A DNA stretch of 64,000 bases from Caprella mutica. Lineage: Eukaryota; Arthropoda; Malacostraca; Amphipoda; Caprellidae. The stretch spans positions 44,773 to 108,772 of the forward strand of contig CANNZV010002589.1 of the NCBI GenBank assembly GCA_947561585.1, read 5' to 3'. Shown piece after piece: positions 6,487 to 15,351 of this stretch. Under the pieces are notes generated by a model. That model was not told the DNA's origin. It saw nothing but the letters and a program-made list of their open reading frames with translations, and ran no database searches. The translations under genes and the position numbers were made by a program. How positions within the stretch are numbered: the stretch's first letter is position 1; each line of letters starts with the position of its first letter.

Positions 6487-9366
6487 ATGCAAAACACGCC
6501 AGCCACCAACGAACCCAACCGTCCTGTCACCGCCTCGACTCACGCCGCCACAACGACGGAAGACAGCATTCAAGCCGCCGCACCCGGTCAATTACGCATC
6601 ATCAAACGCAATGGCAGCTTGGTGACGTACAACGACAACAAAATCAACATCGCCTTAAGCAAAGCATTCATTGCCGCAGAAGGCAGCACCGCAGCCGCAT
6701 CATCACGCATTCGTGAAACCATTTCTGGCATGACATCTCAAATCACGCAGGTCTTTTCACGCCGTATGCCATCGGGCGGCACCATCCACATTGAAGAAGT
6801 ACAAGATCAGGTGGAACTGGCCTTAATGCGTAACGGGCATCATAAAGTGGCACGTGACTACGTCATTTACCGCGAGCAACGCGCCATAGAACGCGCACAA
6901 CAACCACAAGCACCAACGCGTCAAGTGGACATCAATGTGATTAATGCCGACGGACAGCAGGTGCCGTTAAATGTCGCTGGCTTGGAAAAAATCGTCGCCG
7001 ACGCGTGTCACAATTTAGACCACGTCGACCCTGAGTTGATCATCGAACAAGCGCTCAAAAACTTATACAACGGCATTCCTGAGCAAGAAGTGCACATGTC
7101 GCTGATGATCACGGCACGTACATTGGTTGAGCAAGAGCCCAATTACAGCTACGTCACATCACGTATTTTAATGCACAGCTTACGCGGCGAAGCGCTTGGA
7201 TTTTTTGGCATCGCCAGCAGCGCCAGCAACGACGACATGCACACGTATTACCCAATGGCTCTAAACAGCTACGTTAAGAAAGGCATTGAACTCGAATTAC
7301 TCAGCCCTGAACTCGCCACATTTGACCTAGGTCGTTTGGGCGAAGCCATTCAACCAGAGCGTGACTTGCAGTTCACATATCTTGGTTTACAAACACTGTA
7401 TGACCGCTATTTCATTCACTCAAATGACGTGCGAATTGAAATGCCTCAATTATTCTTCATGCGGGTGGCCATGGGATTAGCCGTGGAAGAAGACGATAAA
7501 AACGCACGTGCGATAGAATTTTATAATCTCTTGTCGTCATTTGATTACATGAGCTCAACTCCCACGTTGTTTAACGCAGGTACATTACGCCCGCAATTGT
7601 CATCATGCTACTTAACCACCGTGCCTGATGATTTGCACGGCATCTATGGCGCCATTCAAGACAACGCGATGCTCTCAAAGTGGGCCGGCGGTTTAGGCAA
7701 CGATTGGACTCCCGTACGCGCACTGGGCGCCTACATCAAAGGCACCAACGGTCGCTCTCAAGGCGTCGTGCCCTTCCTTAAAGTCGTGAACGACACCGCC
7801 GTAGCCGTCAACCAAGGCGGTAAGCGTAAAGGCGCTGTGTGTGCGTACTTGGAAACATGGCACATGGACGTTGAAGAATTCATTGAATTGCGTAAGAACA
7901 CCGGTGATGATCGCCGCAGAACACACGACATGAACACCGCAAACTGGGTGCCTGATTTATTCATGAAACGCGTGTTCAACGACGAAGAGTGGACATTATT
8001 CTCACCCAATGACGTACCGGATTTACATGACTTATACGGTCAAGCGTTCGAAAAACGCTACGCAGAATACGAAGCCATGTGCGCAGACGGCAGCATGCCG
8101 CTGTTCAAACGTGTCTCGGCAAAAGAATTGTGGCGTAAAATGTTGGGCATGCTATTTGAGACAGGCCACCCATGGATCACTTTTAAAGATCCGTGTAACT
8201 TGCGTTCACCACAGCAGCACGTAGGCGTTGTTCACTCATCGAACCTGTGCACCGAGATCACGCTCAACACCAACAAAGACGAAATCGCTGTGTGTAACCT
8301 GGGCTCTGTGAACTTGCCACAGCACATTGAAAACGGTCAGCTGAACATCGAAAAACTCGAAAAAACAGTGAAAACCGCCATTCGCATGCTCGATAACGTC
8401 ATCGACATCAATTACTACGCCGTACCTCAAGCTAAGAACTCTAATGCATTGCACCGACCTATCGGCATGGGCATCATGGGATTCCAAGACGCACTGTACA
8501 AACAAAAACTACCGTATGCGTCTGCTGAAGCCGTTGAGTTTGCAGACCGTTCAATGGAAGCCGTCAGCTACTTTGCGATCAAAGCATCCAGTGACCTTGC
8601 GGTTGAACGTGGCGCGTATTCAACATTTAAAGGCTCGCTATGGGATCAAGGCATTTTGCCCATCGACTCCATTAAACTGCTACAAGAACACCGTGGCAAA
8701 GAGTTCGCACAAATAGACGACAGCCAGACACTGGATTGGAACGGCTTACGAGCCACCGTTCAATCTCAAGGCATGCGCAACTCAAACGTAATGGCCATCG
8801 CCCCCACTGCAACCATCGCCAACATTACTGGTGTATCGCAGTCGATTGAGCCGACGTACCAAAACCTCTACGTTAAATCGAATTTGTCGGGCGAATTTAC
8901 CGTGGTCAACCCGTATTTAGTGCGCGATTTAAAAGAGCACAATTTATGGGACAGCGTCATGGTCAACGACCTCAAATATTACGAGGGCAGCATTCAAAAA
9001 ATCGACCGCATCCCTGCTGAGTTAAAGCATTTGTACACCAATGCGTTTGAAGTCGAACCACGCTGGATTGTCGACGCAGCATCTCGTCGCCAAAAGTGGA
9101 TTGATCAAGCCCAATCACTGAACTTGTACATCAACGCCGCAGACGGTAAAAAACTCGACATCACCTATCGCATGGCCTGGCTACAAGGGTTGAAAACAAC
9201 ATACTATTTACGTGCGTTAAGTGCCACATCAACCGAGAAGTCCACGATTGAGTCGGGCGCACTGAACGCCGTATCGTCAGAAGCTGCGCCATTAATGTCC
9301 GCAGGGCCGGCCGCTGTGCCTGACGCATGTTCGATCGACAATCCAGACTGCGAAGCCTGTCAGTAA
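6487..9366 (+). CDS. nrdA: Ribonucleoside-diphosphate reductase class Ia, alpha subunit
   Basis: Catalytic subunit reducing ribonucleoside diphosphates to deoxy forms in the cytosol. The ATG at 6487 (AGGA about 9 bases upstream) gives 959 aa. An N-terminal ATP-cone (LRIIKRNGSLVTYNDNKI to VARDYVIYREQR) is followed by a second cone-like segment, as in Pseudomonas-type NrdA. Catalytic features follow: SSCYLTT (first redox Cys), NLCTEI (Asn-x-Cys-x-Glu), VCNLGSVNL (second redox Cys), the radical-transfer tyrosine pair in TTYYLRALS, and the swinging C-terminal CEAC next to the end. The frame is intact. nrdB follows only after 320 bp with its own regulatory sites, so the two are separately controlled. 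Confidence 0.97.
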   Translation: MQNTPATNEPNRPVTASTHAATTTEDSIQAAAPGQLRIIKRNGSLVTYNDNKINIALSKAFIAAEGSTAAASSRIRETISGMTSQITQVFSRRMPSGGTIHIEEVQDQVELALMRNGHHKVARDYVIYREQRAIERAQQPQAPTRQVDINVINADGQQVPLNVAGLEKIVADACHNLDHVDPELIIEQALKNLYNGIPEQEVHMSLMITARTLVEQEPNYSYVTSRILMHSLRGEALGFFGIASSASNDDMHTYYPMALNSYVKKGIELELLSPELATFDLGRLGEAIQPERDLQFTYLGLQTLYDRYFIHSNDVRIEMPQLFFMRVAMGLAVEEDDKNARAIEFYNLLSSFDYMSSTPTLFNAGTLRPQLSSCYLTTVPDDLHGIYGAIQDNAMLSKWAGGLGNDWTPVRALGAYIKGTNGRSQGVVPFLKVVNDTAVAVNQGGKRKGAVCAYLETWHMDVEEFIELRKNTGDDRRRTHDMNTANWVPDLFMKRVFNDEEWTLFSPNDVPDLHDLYGQAFEKRYAEYEAMCADGSMPLFKRVSAKELWRKMLGMLFETGHPWITFKDPCNLRSPQQHVGVVHSSNLCTEITLNTNKDEIAVCNLGSVNLPQHIENGQLNIEKLEKTVKTAIRMLDNVIDINYYAVPQAKNSNALHRPIGMGIMGFQDALYKQKLPYASAEAVEFADRSMEAVSYFAIKASSDLAVERGAYSTFKGSLWDQGILPIDSIKLLQEHRGKEFAQIDDSQTLDWNGLRATVQSQGMRNSNVMAIAPTATIANITGVSQSIEPTYQNLYVKSNLSGEFTVVNPYLVRDLKEHNLWDSVMVNDLKYYEGSIQKIDRIPAELKHLYTNAFEVEPRWIVDAASRRQKWIDQAQSLNLYINAADGKKLDITYRMAWLQGLKTTYYLRALSATSTEKSTIESGALNAVSSEAAPLMSAGPAAVPDACSIDNPDCEACQ

Positions 9367-9375
9367 GCACCCAAT

Positions 9376-9409
9376 GATTCTCGGCCACCGTGCTCGGCGG
9401 CCGAGAATC
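9376..9409 (+). terminator. Strong hairpin after nrdA
   Basis: An 11-bp perfect stem (GATTCTCGGCC / GGCCGAGAATC) with a 12-base loop, 9 bases after the nrdA stop. There is no T run, so it may stabilise the message end or act with Rho rather than as a classical intrinsic terminator. Confidence 0.55.
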
Positions 9410-9461
9410 GACTCAGAGACGCATCACGCGACCATCGTGCGCAGTGCCTGCATTTAACAGC

Positions 9462-9470
9462 TTATCCACA
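9462..9470 (+). promoter_or_regulatory. DnaA box upstream of nrdB
   Basis: TTATCCACA is identical to the strict DnaA-box consensus. It lies about 46 bp upstream of the first NrdR core of nrdB. A weaker relative, TTAACCACC, occurs about 33 bp downstream. DnaA is a known regulator of nrdAB in Escherichia coli, so replication-coupled control of nrdB is plausible. One 9-mer alone can occur by chance. Confidence 0.55.
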
Positions 9471-9515
9471 TGCTAATCACACGATAGCCACAGCTTAACC
9501 ACCGAACCATAAACA

Positions 9516-9556
9516 CTATATCCTGTTATTTTTTTAGCAATAACCACAATATATTG
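9516..9556 (+). promoter_or_regulatory. NrdR double box upstream of nrdB
   Basis: The right box is an 18-bp perfect palindrome, ACCACAATATATTGTGGT (9543-9560), whose core CAATATATTG (9547-9556) fits NrdR exactly. The left core CTATATCCTG (9516-9525) is weaker and starts exactly 31 bp upstream. The same arrangement stands before nrdA, which supports both calls. A further 7-bp inverted repeat (AGCGCAA / TTGCGCT, 9562-9580) follows at once. Confidence 0.85.
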
Positions 9557-9689
9557 TGGTCAGCGCAAATAAATTGCGCTAATATCATAGACAGACAATA
9601 TCGTATGTCATGGGAAAAACGATCGAATAACAAACACGACGTACGACACACACGATTAGATACGCACACAACCACACGAAGAGGCCATC

Positions 9690-11066
9690 ATGTTAAATTG
9701 GGATGATTACGATTCAGAGAACACCGTTACACCAAGCACTGTCAACCCAGTTGAACAGGTACAAACTCAACCCATGAATGCATTGTCAAACACAGCAGAC
9801 GCAGGCCAAGCCACGTCAAATGCATTCACGCAGCCATTTGACCAGCCCGTTGTCGTCAACGAATCGTTGAACTTAAGCGCTCAAGCAGCACCTCAAATGA
9901 CCGCATCTGAGGCGTTCGCGCCAGCACCGACCGCTGCAAGCACAGCGCGCCCATCGTCTGACACAGAACTCACACCGGCCCAACGCGCTGAAGAAGCACT
10001 CAAGCAATTGGACATCCAGAAAGGCATTGATGAATTGGAAATGGGCGCCACCCGAATCCAAGTTGACGACAAAGCCATGATCAACTGCCGCGCGGATTTA
10101 AACCAATTGGTGCCGTTCAAATACGAATGGGCTTGGCAAAAATACCTTGATGGCTGTGCAAACCACTGGATGCCTCAAGAAGTCAACATGACCGCTGACG
10201 TCGCGCTATGGAAAGACCCAAATGGGCTCACCGATGACGAACGCCAAATCATCATGCGTTCACTCGGCTACTTTTCAACCGCCGACTCCTTGGTTGCAAA
10301 CAACTTGGTACTGGCGCTATACCGCCTCATCACCAACCCAGAGTGTCGTCAATACTTGTTGCGCCAAGCATTTGAAGAAGCCATCCACACGCACGCGTAT
10401 CAGTACTGTGTTCAATCACTCGGCATGGACGAAGGCGAAGTGTTCAACATGTATCGTGAGCAACCCTCCATTGCCAAGAAAGCGGCATGGAGCATCAGCC
10501 ATACTAGCTCTTTGTCGGACCCAACCTTCAACACAGGGACGCCTGAGACTGACCAAGAATTACTGCGTAACTTAATTGGTTTCTACGCCGTGACCGAAGG
10601 CATTTTCTTTTACTGTGGGTTCACGCAAATTTTATCCATGGGCCGTCGCAACAAAATGACCGGCGTTGCAGAGCAATTCCAATACATTTTGCGTGACGAG
10701 TCCATGCACTTAAACTTCGGCATTGACGTGATCAACCAAATCAAATTAGAGAACCCACACTTGTGGACCGCTGAGTTCCAAGACGAAGTGACACAAATGA
10801 TTTTGGAAGGCGCTCAACTTGAAATCGAATACGCACGTGACAGCATGCCGCGCGGAATCTTAGGCATGAACGCGCAGTCTATGGAAGAATACTTGCAGTT
10901 CATCGCCAACCGTAGACTGTCTCAATTGGGTCTTGCAGAGCAATTCCCTGGCGCGAGCAATCCATTCCCATGGATGTCTGAAATCATGGACCTGCGTAAA
11001 GAGAAAAACTTTTTTGAAACACGTGTCACAGAATATCAAGTGGGCGGTGCGTTGAACTGGGACTAA
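9690..11066 (+). CDS. nrdB: Ribonucleoside-diphosphate reductase class Ia, beta subunit
   Basis: Di-iron/tyrosyl-radical subunit that initiates catalysis in NrdA. It is 458 aa. Residues 1-95 are a low-complexity, Ala/Gln/Thr-rich extension; the ferritin-like core follows. Iron ligands can be seen in [12 protein letters not shown] and DESMHLNFG. The C-terminus ends ALNWD, the tail that in this family docks on NrdA, and the N-terminus begins MLNWDDYD, repeating that tetrapeptide. The frame is intact and a clear terminator follows. The upstream DnaA box and NrdR pair indicate control separate from nrdA. Confidence 0.97.
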   Translation: MLNWDDYDSENTVTPSTVNPVEQVQTQPMNALSNTADAGQATSNAFTQPFDQPVVVNESLNLSAQAAPQMTASEAFAPAPTAASTARPSSDTELTPAQRAEEALKQLDIQKGIDELEMGATRIQVDDKAMINCRADLNQLVPFKYEWAWQKYLDGCANHWMPQEVNMTADVALWKDPNGLTDDERQIIMRSLGYFSTADSLVANNLVLALYRLITNPECRQYLLRQAFEEAIHTHAYQYCVQSLGMDEGEVFNMYREQPSIAKKAAWSISHTSSLSDPTFNTGTPETDQELLRNLIGFYAVTEGIFFYCGFTQILSMGRRNKMTGVAEQFQYILRDESMHLNFGIDVINQIKLENPHLWTAEFQDEVTQMILEGAQLEIEYARDSMPRGILGMNAQSMEEYLQFIANRRLSQLGLAEQFPGASNPFPWMSEIMDLRKEKNFFETRVTEYQVGGALNWD

Positions 11067-11088
11067 CGCATCCATGACCCCACAGCAA

Positions 11089-11113
11089 AAGAGCTGTTCG
11101 CAGCTCTTTTTTT
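11089..11113 (+). terminator. Intrinsic terminator of nrdB
   Basis: AAGAGCTG, loop TTCG, CAGCTCTT and a T run. It lies 23 bases after the nrdB stop. Confidence 0.9.
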
Positions 11114-11162
11114 GTACCTTACACTTTAACAATAATACCTGATCGTACAAAAGGAGACCCTC

Positions 11163-11540
11163 ATGACAATTGCTTTCTGGTGCGTATTTATATGCGCAAT
11201 CATGCCTTACCTATTAGTGATCTGTGCAAAAGCAGCCTGCCCAAACCTTAACAACCGCAAACCACGTGAATCACTGCGCGAGCTAACTGGCTGGGCGCAA
11301 CGTGCCGACTGGGCGCAAGCCAACTCATTTGAAGCCTTTCCAATATTTGCCGCAGCGGTCATCATTGCCTCTCATATCGGTCGCATCGAAACACACCTCA
11401 TCGACCTTCTCGCCGTGTCATATGTCTTAAGTCGCATTGTGTACTGCATTTGTTACGTCCTCGACCGCCACATATTACGTTCAGTCGCGTGGTTTATCGG
11501 TGCCGCCATTTGGTCGAGCCTGTTCGTTATGTCCGCATAA
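11163..11540 (+). CDS. MAPEG-family membrane protein
   Basis: A 125-aa inner-membrane protein with about four hydrophobic segments. The family pattern is seen in CAKAACPNLNNRKPRE followed by RADWAQANSFEAFPIFAAAV, the conserved Asn/Glu stretch of bacterial MAPEG proteins. MAPEG members include glutathione-dependent enzymes, but many bacterial ones have no known substrate. AAGGAG lies 8 bases before the ATG. It stands alone between nrdB and alaA. Confidence 0.85.
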   Translation: MTIAFWCVFICAIMPYLLVICAKAACPNLNNRKPRESLRELTGWAQRADWAQANSFEAFPIFAAAVIIASHIGRIETHLIDLLAVSYVLSRIVYCICYVLDRHILRSVAWFIGAAIWSSLFVMSA

Positions 11541-11637
11541 GCGCGCATTCAAATATTGACAGACTTACTGTATTTACACGCCGTTTGCGATAAAATACTC
11601 GCTTAATACTTACAACAATCGCGAATGACGTGTCCGA

Positions 11638-12852
11638 ATGAGTCTATTTAAACAATCTCAAAAACTGGCCAATGTGTGTTATGAAATCCGTGGGCCAGCA
11701 CTTCAAGAAGCCTATCGACTAGAAGAAGACGGTCATCGCATTGCCAAACTCAACATTGGCAACCCGGCTCCGTTTGGCTTTGACGCGCCTGAAGAGATCA
11801 TTCGGGACGTCATGAAAAACATCCACGAAGCTCAAGGCTACAGCAATTCAAAAGGCCTCTTCAGCGCACGCAAAGCCATCATGCAAGATCGACAGCTGCA
11901 CGGCATCGACGGCACCGAACTGGACGACATTTACATTGGCAACGGCGTCAGTGAACTGATCGTCATGGCAACGCAAGGCTTGCTCAATAACGGCGATGAA
12001 GTCTTAGTCCCTGCACCCGACTACCCACTATGGACCGCTGCGGTGAATTTATCAGGCGGTACAGCCGTTCATTATCGTTGCAACGAAGACGATGATTGGA
12101 ACCCCGATGTGAACGACATCGCGGATAAAATCACACCCAACACCCGCGGCATTGTGCTCATCAACCCAAACAATCCAACCGGTGCTGTGTACTCTGAAAA
12201 AGCACTTCAGGCCATTGTCGACTTGGCCGAGAAACACCAGTTGATTGTCTTTGCCGATGAAATTTATGACCGCATCATTTACGATGACGCTGAATTCATT
12301 CCACTTGCATCACTGGTTAAAAACACCATTTGCCTCAGTTTTAATGGCTTGTCTAAATCGTATCGATTGGCAGGCTTTCGATCGGGCTGGATGATCGTCA
12401 GTGGCGCCAAAGACTTAGCACCTGACTTTATTGAAGGGCTCGACACGCTCGCATCGATGCGACTGTGCTCCAATGTCCCTGCCCAACTGGCAATCCAAAC
12501 CGCACTGGGCGGTTATCAAAGCATCAACGATTTGGTCATGCCAAGCGGCCGATTGCACGCTCAACGCGAAGCCGCTTACACGGCACTGACCCAGATTCCA
12601 GGCATTAGCTGCGTCAAGCCAAAAGGCGCGATCTACATGTTTCCAAAGCTCGATGCGTCTGTACATCTCATTAAAGATGATGCGCAATTAGTGTTGGACT
12701 TATTACGCCAAGAAAAGATACTGCTCGTTCAAGGCAGCGGATTCAATTTAGACGATCACCAGCACCTGCGCATCGTCTTTTTACCACGCGCAGACGAACT
12801 CACTGAGATCATTACTCGTTTTGGACGCTTTCTAGAACAGTACGCTCAATAA
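11638..12852 (+). CDS. alaA: Alanine-synthesising aminotransferase (AlaA type)
   Basis: PLP class I aminotransferase, 404 aa, very close in length to Escherichia coli AlaA (YfbQ), which makes alanine from pyruvate and glutamate. It starts with FKQSQKLANVCYEIRGP. NPNNPTGAVYS is the typical substrate/PLP motif, FADEIYDRIIYD carries the PLP-pyridine Asp, and SFNGLSKSYRLAGFRSGW holds the Schiff-base lysine. The frame is intact. The alpha/beta hydrolase begins 37 bp downstream and may be co-transcribed. Confidence 0.93.
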   Translation: MSLFKQSQKLANVCYEIRGPALQEAYRLEEDGHRIAKLNIGNPAPFGFDAPEEIIRDVMKNIHEAQGYSNSKGLFSARKAIMQDRQLHGIDGTELDDIYIGNGVSELIVMATQGLLNNGDEVLVPAPDYPLWTAAVNLSGGTAVHYRCNEDDDWNPDVNDIADKITPNTRGIVLINPNNPTGAVYSEKALQAIVDLAEKHQLIVFADEIYDRIIYDDAEFIPLASLVKNTICLSFNGLSKSYRLAGFRSGWMIVSGAKDLAPDFIEGLDTLASMRLCSNVPAQLAIQTALGGYQSINDLVMPSGRLHAQREAAYTALTQIPGISCVKPKGAIYMFPKLDASVHLIKDDAQLVLDLLRQEKILLVQGSGFNLDDHQHLRIVFLPRADELTEIITRFGRFLEQYAQ

Positions 12853-12889
12853 CGGTGACTCGCTGCATTCAACTCCTGACAGGCAGCCT

Positions 12890-13736
12890 ATGACACAGAC
12901 ACATGAATTACACATGGTAGGCGCCAACGGCTTTCCTGCGAACACCTATCAGCATCTCATAGAGCGCATTGACGATGCACAGTGCCATTACTTGAACCTC
13001 ATTGCGCATCCCTACCAAAGCGGTTTTTTCTCTTGGGACAGCATCGCCAATGAAATCATTCGCAACATTGAAGCGGTCGCTTCTGGACCTGTCATCGGCA
13101 TCGGTCATTCCAACGGAGCGGTGACCACCTACCTCGCGTCTCAAAAACGTCCTGATTTGTTCTCGCAATTGATCTTAATCGAACCGGTCTTTTTTAAACC
13201 CATTTATCGACTGGCCATGGCCACGATGAACGCCTTTAAACCAAGGCAAAACGCAGGTCATATGTACAAACAAGCCAGCGTGCGTAAAGAGTATTTTGAT
13301 TCTAGACATCATGCACGCGACTACTTTGCTGGCAAACAACTGTTCAACGCGTTTTCCAGCGCCTCGTTAGACGCGTATGTTGAACACGGGATTAAAGACA
13401 CCGACGATGGCAAATGCACTCTGACCTTTGATCGACGCGTTGAAGCCAAAATTTTCGCGACCTTGCCGACCAAGGTGCGCCCATCGAAACACACGCTGCC
13501 AACACACATATTGTTTGGTCAGAAAAGTGACTTAGCACGTTATTTAGATGTTGGGTATTGGCGTCGAAATTTTGGAGAGGACAGCTTACTGTTTAACCCA
13601 GGCGGGGCACTTGTTTCCTTTCGAAGACAATGCGCTGTTCATTGAACTACTTCAGACCTTGATCCATCAAGACCATACACTCATTCAACAACATGAACAG
13701 CGCTTTCCAAGTAGCCTAGGGTTTATCAAACCCTAG
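12890..13736 (+). pseudogene. Alpha/beta hydrolase, one frame break near the end
   Basis: Cytosolic alpha/beta hydrolase of about 282 aa when read through. Nucleophile motif GHSNGA (IGIGHSNGAVTTYLAS) lies at about residue 77. The terminal histidine sits in GHLFPFE, which is readable only after a shift near 13600. The context GGCGGGGCAC fits one extra G; with three G the protein continues HLFPFEDNALFIELLQ to the TAG at 13734. The last codons form half of a perfect hairpin (13715-13737). The catalytic triad would be complete, so the gene is probably functional. Substrate unknown. It lies 37 bp after alaA. Confidence 0.8.
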
Positions 13737-13737
13737 G
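13715..13737. terminator. Hairpin over the hydrolase stop codon
   Basis: CCTAGGGTTT-ATC-AAACCCTAGG, a 10-bp perfect stem that includes the TAG stop. There is no T run. It separates the convergent hydrolase and YedI-type genes, so it may act in both directions. Confidence 0.45.
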
Positions 13738-13753
13738 TGATATGTGTCATCGA

Positions 13754-14670
13754 CTAGAATGCCGATTTCACTTTTTTAAACGACGAGATCACGGCAAACA
13801 CAATCGCACCGGCAATCACACCGCCAATCCCATTGACCGCAGTGGGTCCAAGCAAACCAACAATACCGTCGAAGTGCCCCACGTGTTCAACCAAATGATG
13901 CAACTGCGGTACGCCGTGCATTAAGATGCCGCCACCGACTAAGAACATCGCAGCCGTACCGACGACCGACAACGTCTTCATCAACATGGGACAAAATGAC
14001 AAAATGGCGCTACCCAATCGTTGCTTAAGTGTTTTTGACTCACCAGCTGGCGACGAATTCAGCAGGAACAAACCCACATCATCCAACTTTACAATCACTG
14101 CAACCAAGCCATACACCACGACAGTCACAATAATCGCGATCAACGAGATCACCATGGCTTGCTGCACAAATCCTGCGTCTTTTGCCGCGTTTAAGGCAAT
14201 CACCAAAATTTCTGCTGACAAAATGAAGTCGGTACGAATCGCCCCTTTGATCTTTTCTTTTCAAAGGCGACCAGATCAATATTGGGATCACTCAAGCGCT
14301 TAAGCGTCTCCTCGCGTGCATGATCATGATCCGACGCAAAGAGCTTGTGGAAGATTTTTTCAAAGCCTTCATAGCACAGAAACGCACCGCCCAGCATCAA
14401 CAAAGGCATGACTGACCAGCTGACATAGACACTGAGAAACAAGGCCACGGGCACAAGAATCAGTTTATTAATGGCAGAGCCTTTGGCAACCGCCCATACA
14501 ACGGGAAGCTCTCTGTCTGCTTTCACGCCAGACACTTGTTCCGCATTCAAAGCCAAATCATCGCCAAGAACGCCCGCGGTTTTTTTCGCTGCGACCTTGG
14601 TTAGCACCGCTACATCATCCAACAACACAGCAATGTCATCAATCAACGCCAATAAACCTACACTTGCCAT
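13754..14670 (-). pseudogene. yedI: DUF808 (YedI-type) inner-membrane protein, one frame break
   Basis: The N-terminal part reads LLALIDDIAVLLDDVAVLTKVAAKKTAGVLGDDLALNA, a hallmark of the DUF808/YedI family, followed by RELPVVWAVAKGSAINK and membrane helices. Around 14255-14265 the frame breaks in an A-rich run. The other frame continues KIKGAIRTDF...LSAEILVIALNA to the family C-terminus with two or three further helices. One A seems to be missing. Restored length is about 305 aa, as in the family. Function is unknown; it is an integral inner-membrane protein. It is convergent with the hydrolase and lies 27 bp after the outer-membrane barrel gene. Confidence 0.88.
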
Positions 14671-14697
14671 AGTTCCTCTCTCAACACATACGTTGTA

Positions 14698-15273
14698 TTA
14701 AAAATTATACTTCAAACCCACACTGCCAATGTTGGTATGATTAATGTTCTCAAACGACACTTCCAAATCAATCGTGTCATTAATGTTTACACCGCCACCA
14801 AAGCCAAATCCAAACGCCCATGTATCAGGCAGGTCATCCGAAAACGTATCGCTTTCAATTTCATCGATGTAGTCTTCGATGGACGCATTGGTCACAACGG
14901 GCCCAATAAACGCATAGGTGTTATGCGTTGGCGCGACTTGCGCACGCAATGCCAGCCCGACGTAATAATCTGCTGAGAAGCTTTGATCGGCTTGTGTCGT
15001 GTCATTGTATTTAATCTCAATGTCTGACAACACGGGACCCGCTTTCAGTTCCGGCACCAACGACACGCCGTTTTTCAAATCGAAAGGATATGCGACGCTG
15101 CCGACGGCTGCGTTAAACGACACATCCGCTTGCCCTTTATAACTGGCGCTCAAATACGAGAGACCGAATATCCATTTAGAGTCTAACTCATTGTCCGGTT
15201 GAGGAATGACGATATTCGCCGACGCTTGGCATGACAACGCAGTCAAACAAACCGCAACAAGTAACTTCTGCAT
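14698..15273 (-). CDS. Small outer-membrane beta-barrel protein
   Basis: A 191-aa protein with a Sec signal peptide (cleavage likely after ALSCQASA, about residue 19). Alternating hydrophobic strands and a terminal Phe (VGLKYNF) are typical of outer-membrane barrels inserted by BAM. Acidic loops (IEDYIDEIESDTFSDDLPD) separate strands. The size suggests eight strands, as in OmpW/OmpX-like proteins, but no diagnostic motif allows a family name. It lies upstream of the YedI-type gene on the same strand and may share its transcript. Confidence 0.65.
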   Translation of the reverse strand: MQKLLVAVCLTALSCQASANIVIPQPDNELDSKWIFGLSYLSASYKGQADVSFNAAVGSVAYPFDLKNGVSLVPELKAGPVLSDIEIKYNDTTQADQSFSADYYVGLALRAQVAPTHNTYAFIGPVVTNASIEDYIDEIESDTFSDDLPDTWAFGFGFGGGVNINDTIDLEVSFENINHTNIGSVGLKYNF

Positions 15274-15351
15274 AATGACGTCCTATTTTCTCTTTTTATT
15301 AAAATACCATTCATGTGTGGGCTTGGTTTATTTCACCAGCACCTGTATAGA

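Noticed and set aside
9562..9580. A third NrdR or other operator before nrdB
   Set aside because: AGCGCAA / TTGCGCT is a neat inverted repeat but does not fit NrdR, and it could be a chance hairpin. Mentioned only within the nrdB operator entry.
12908..13168. Minus-strand open frame opposite the alpha/beta hydrolase
   Set aside because: It is antisense to a clearly conserved gene and has no ribosome site or similarity.
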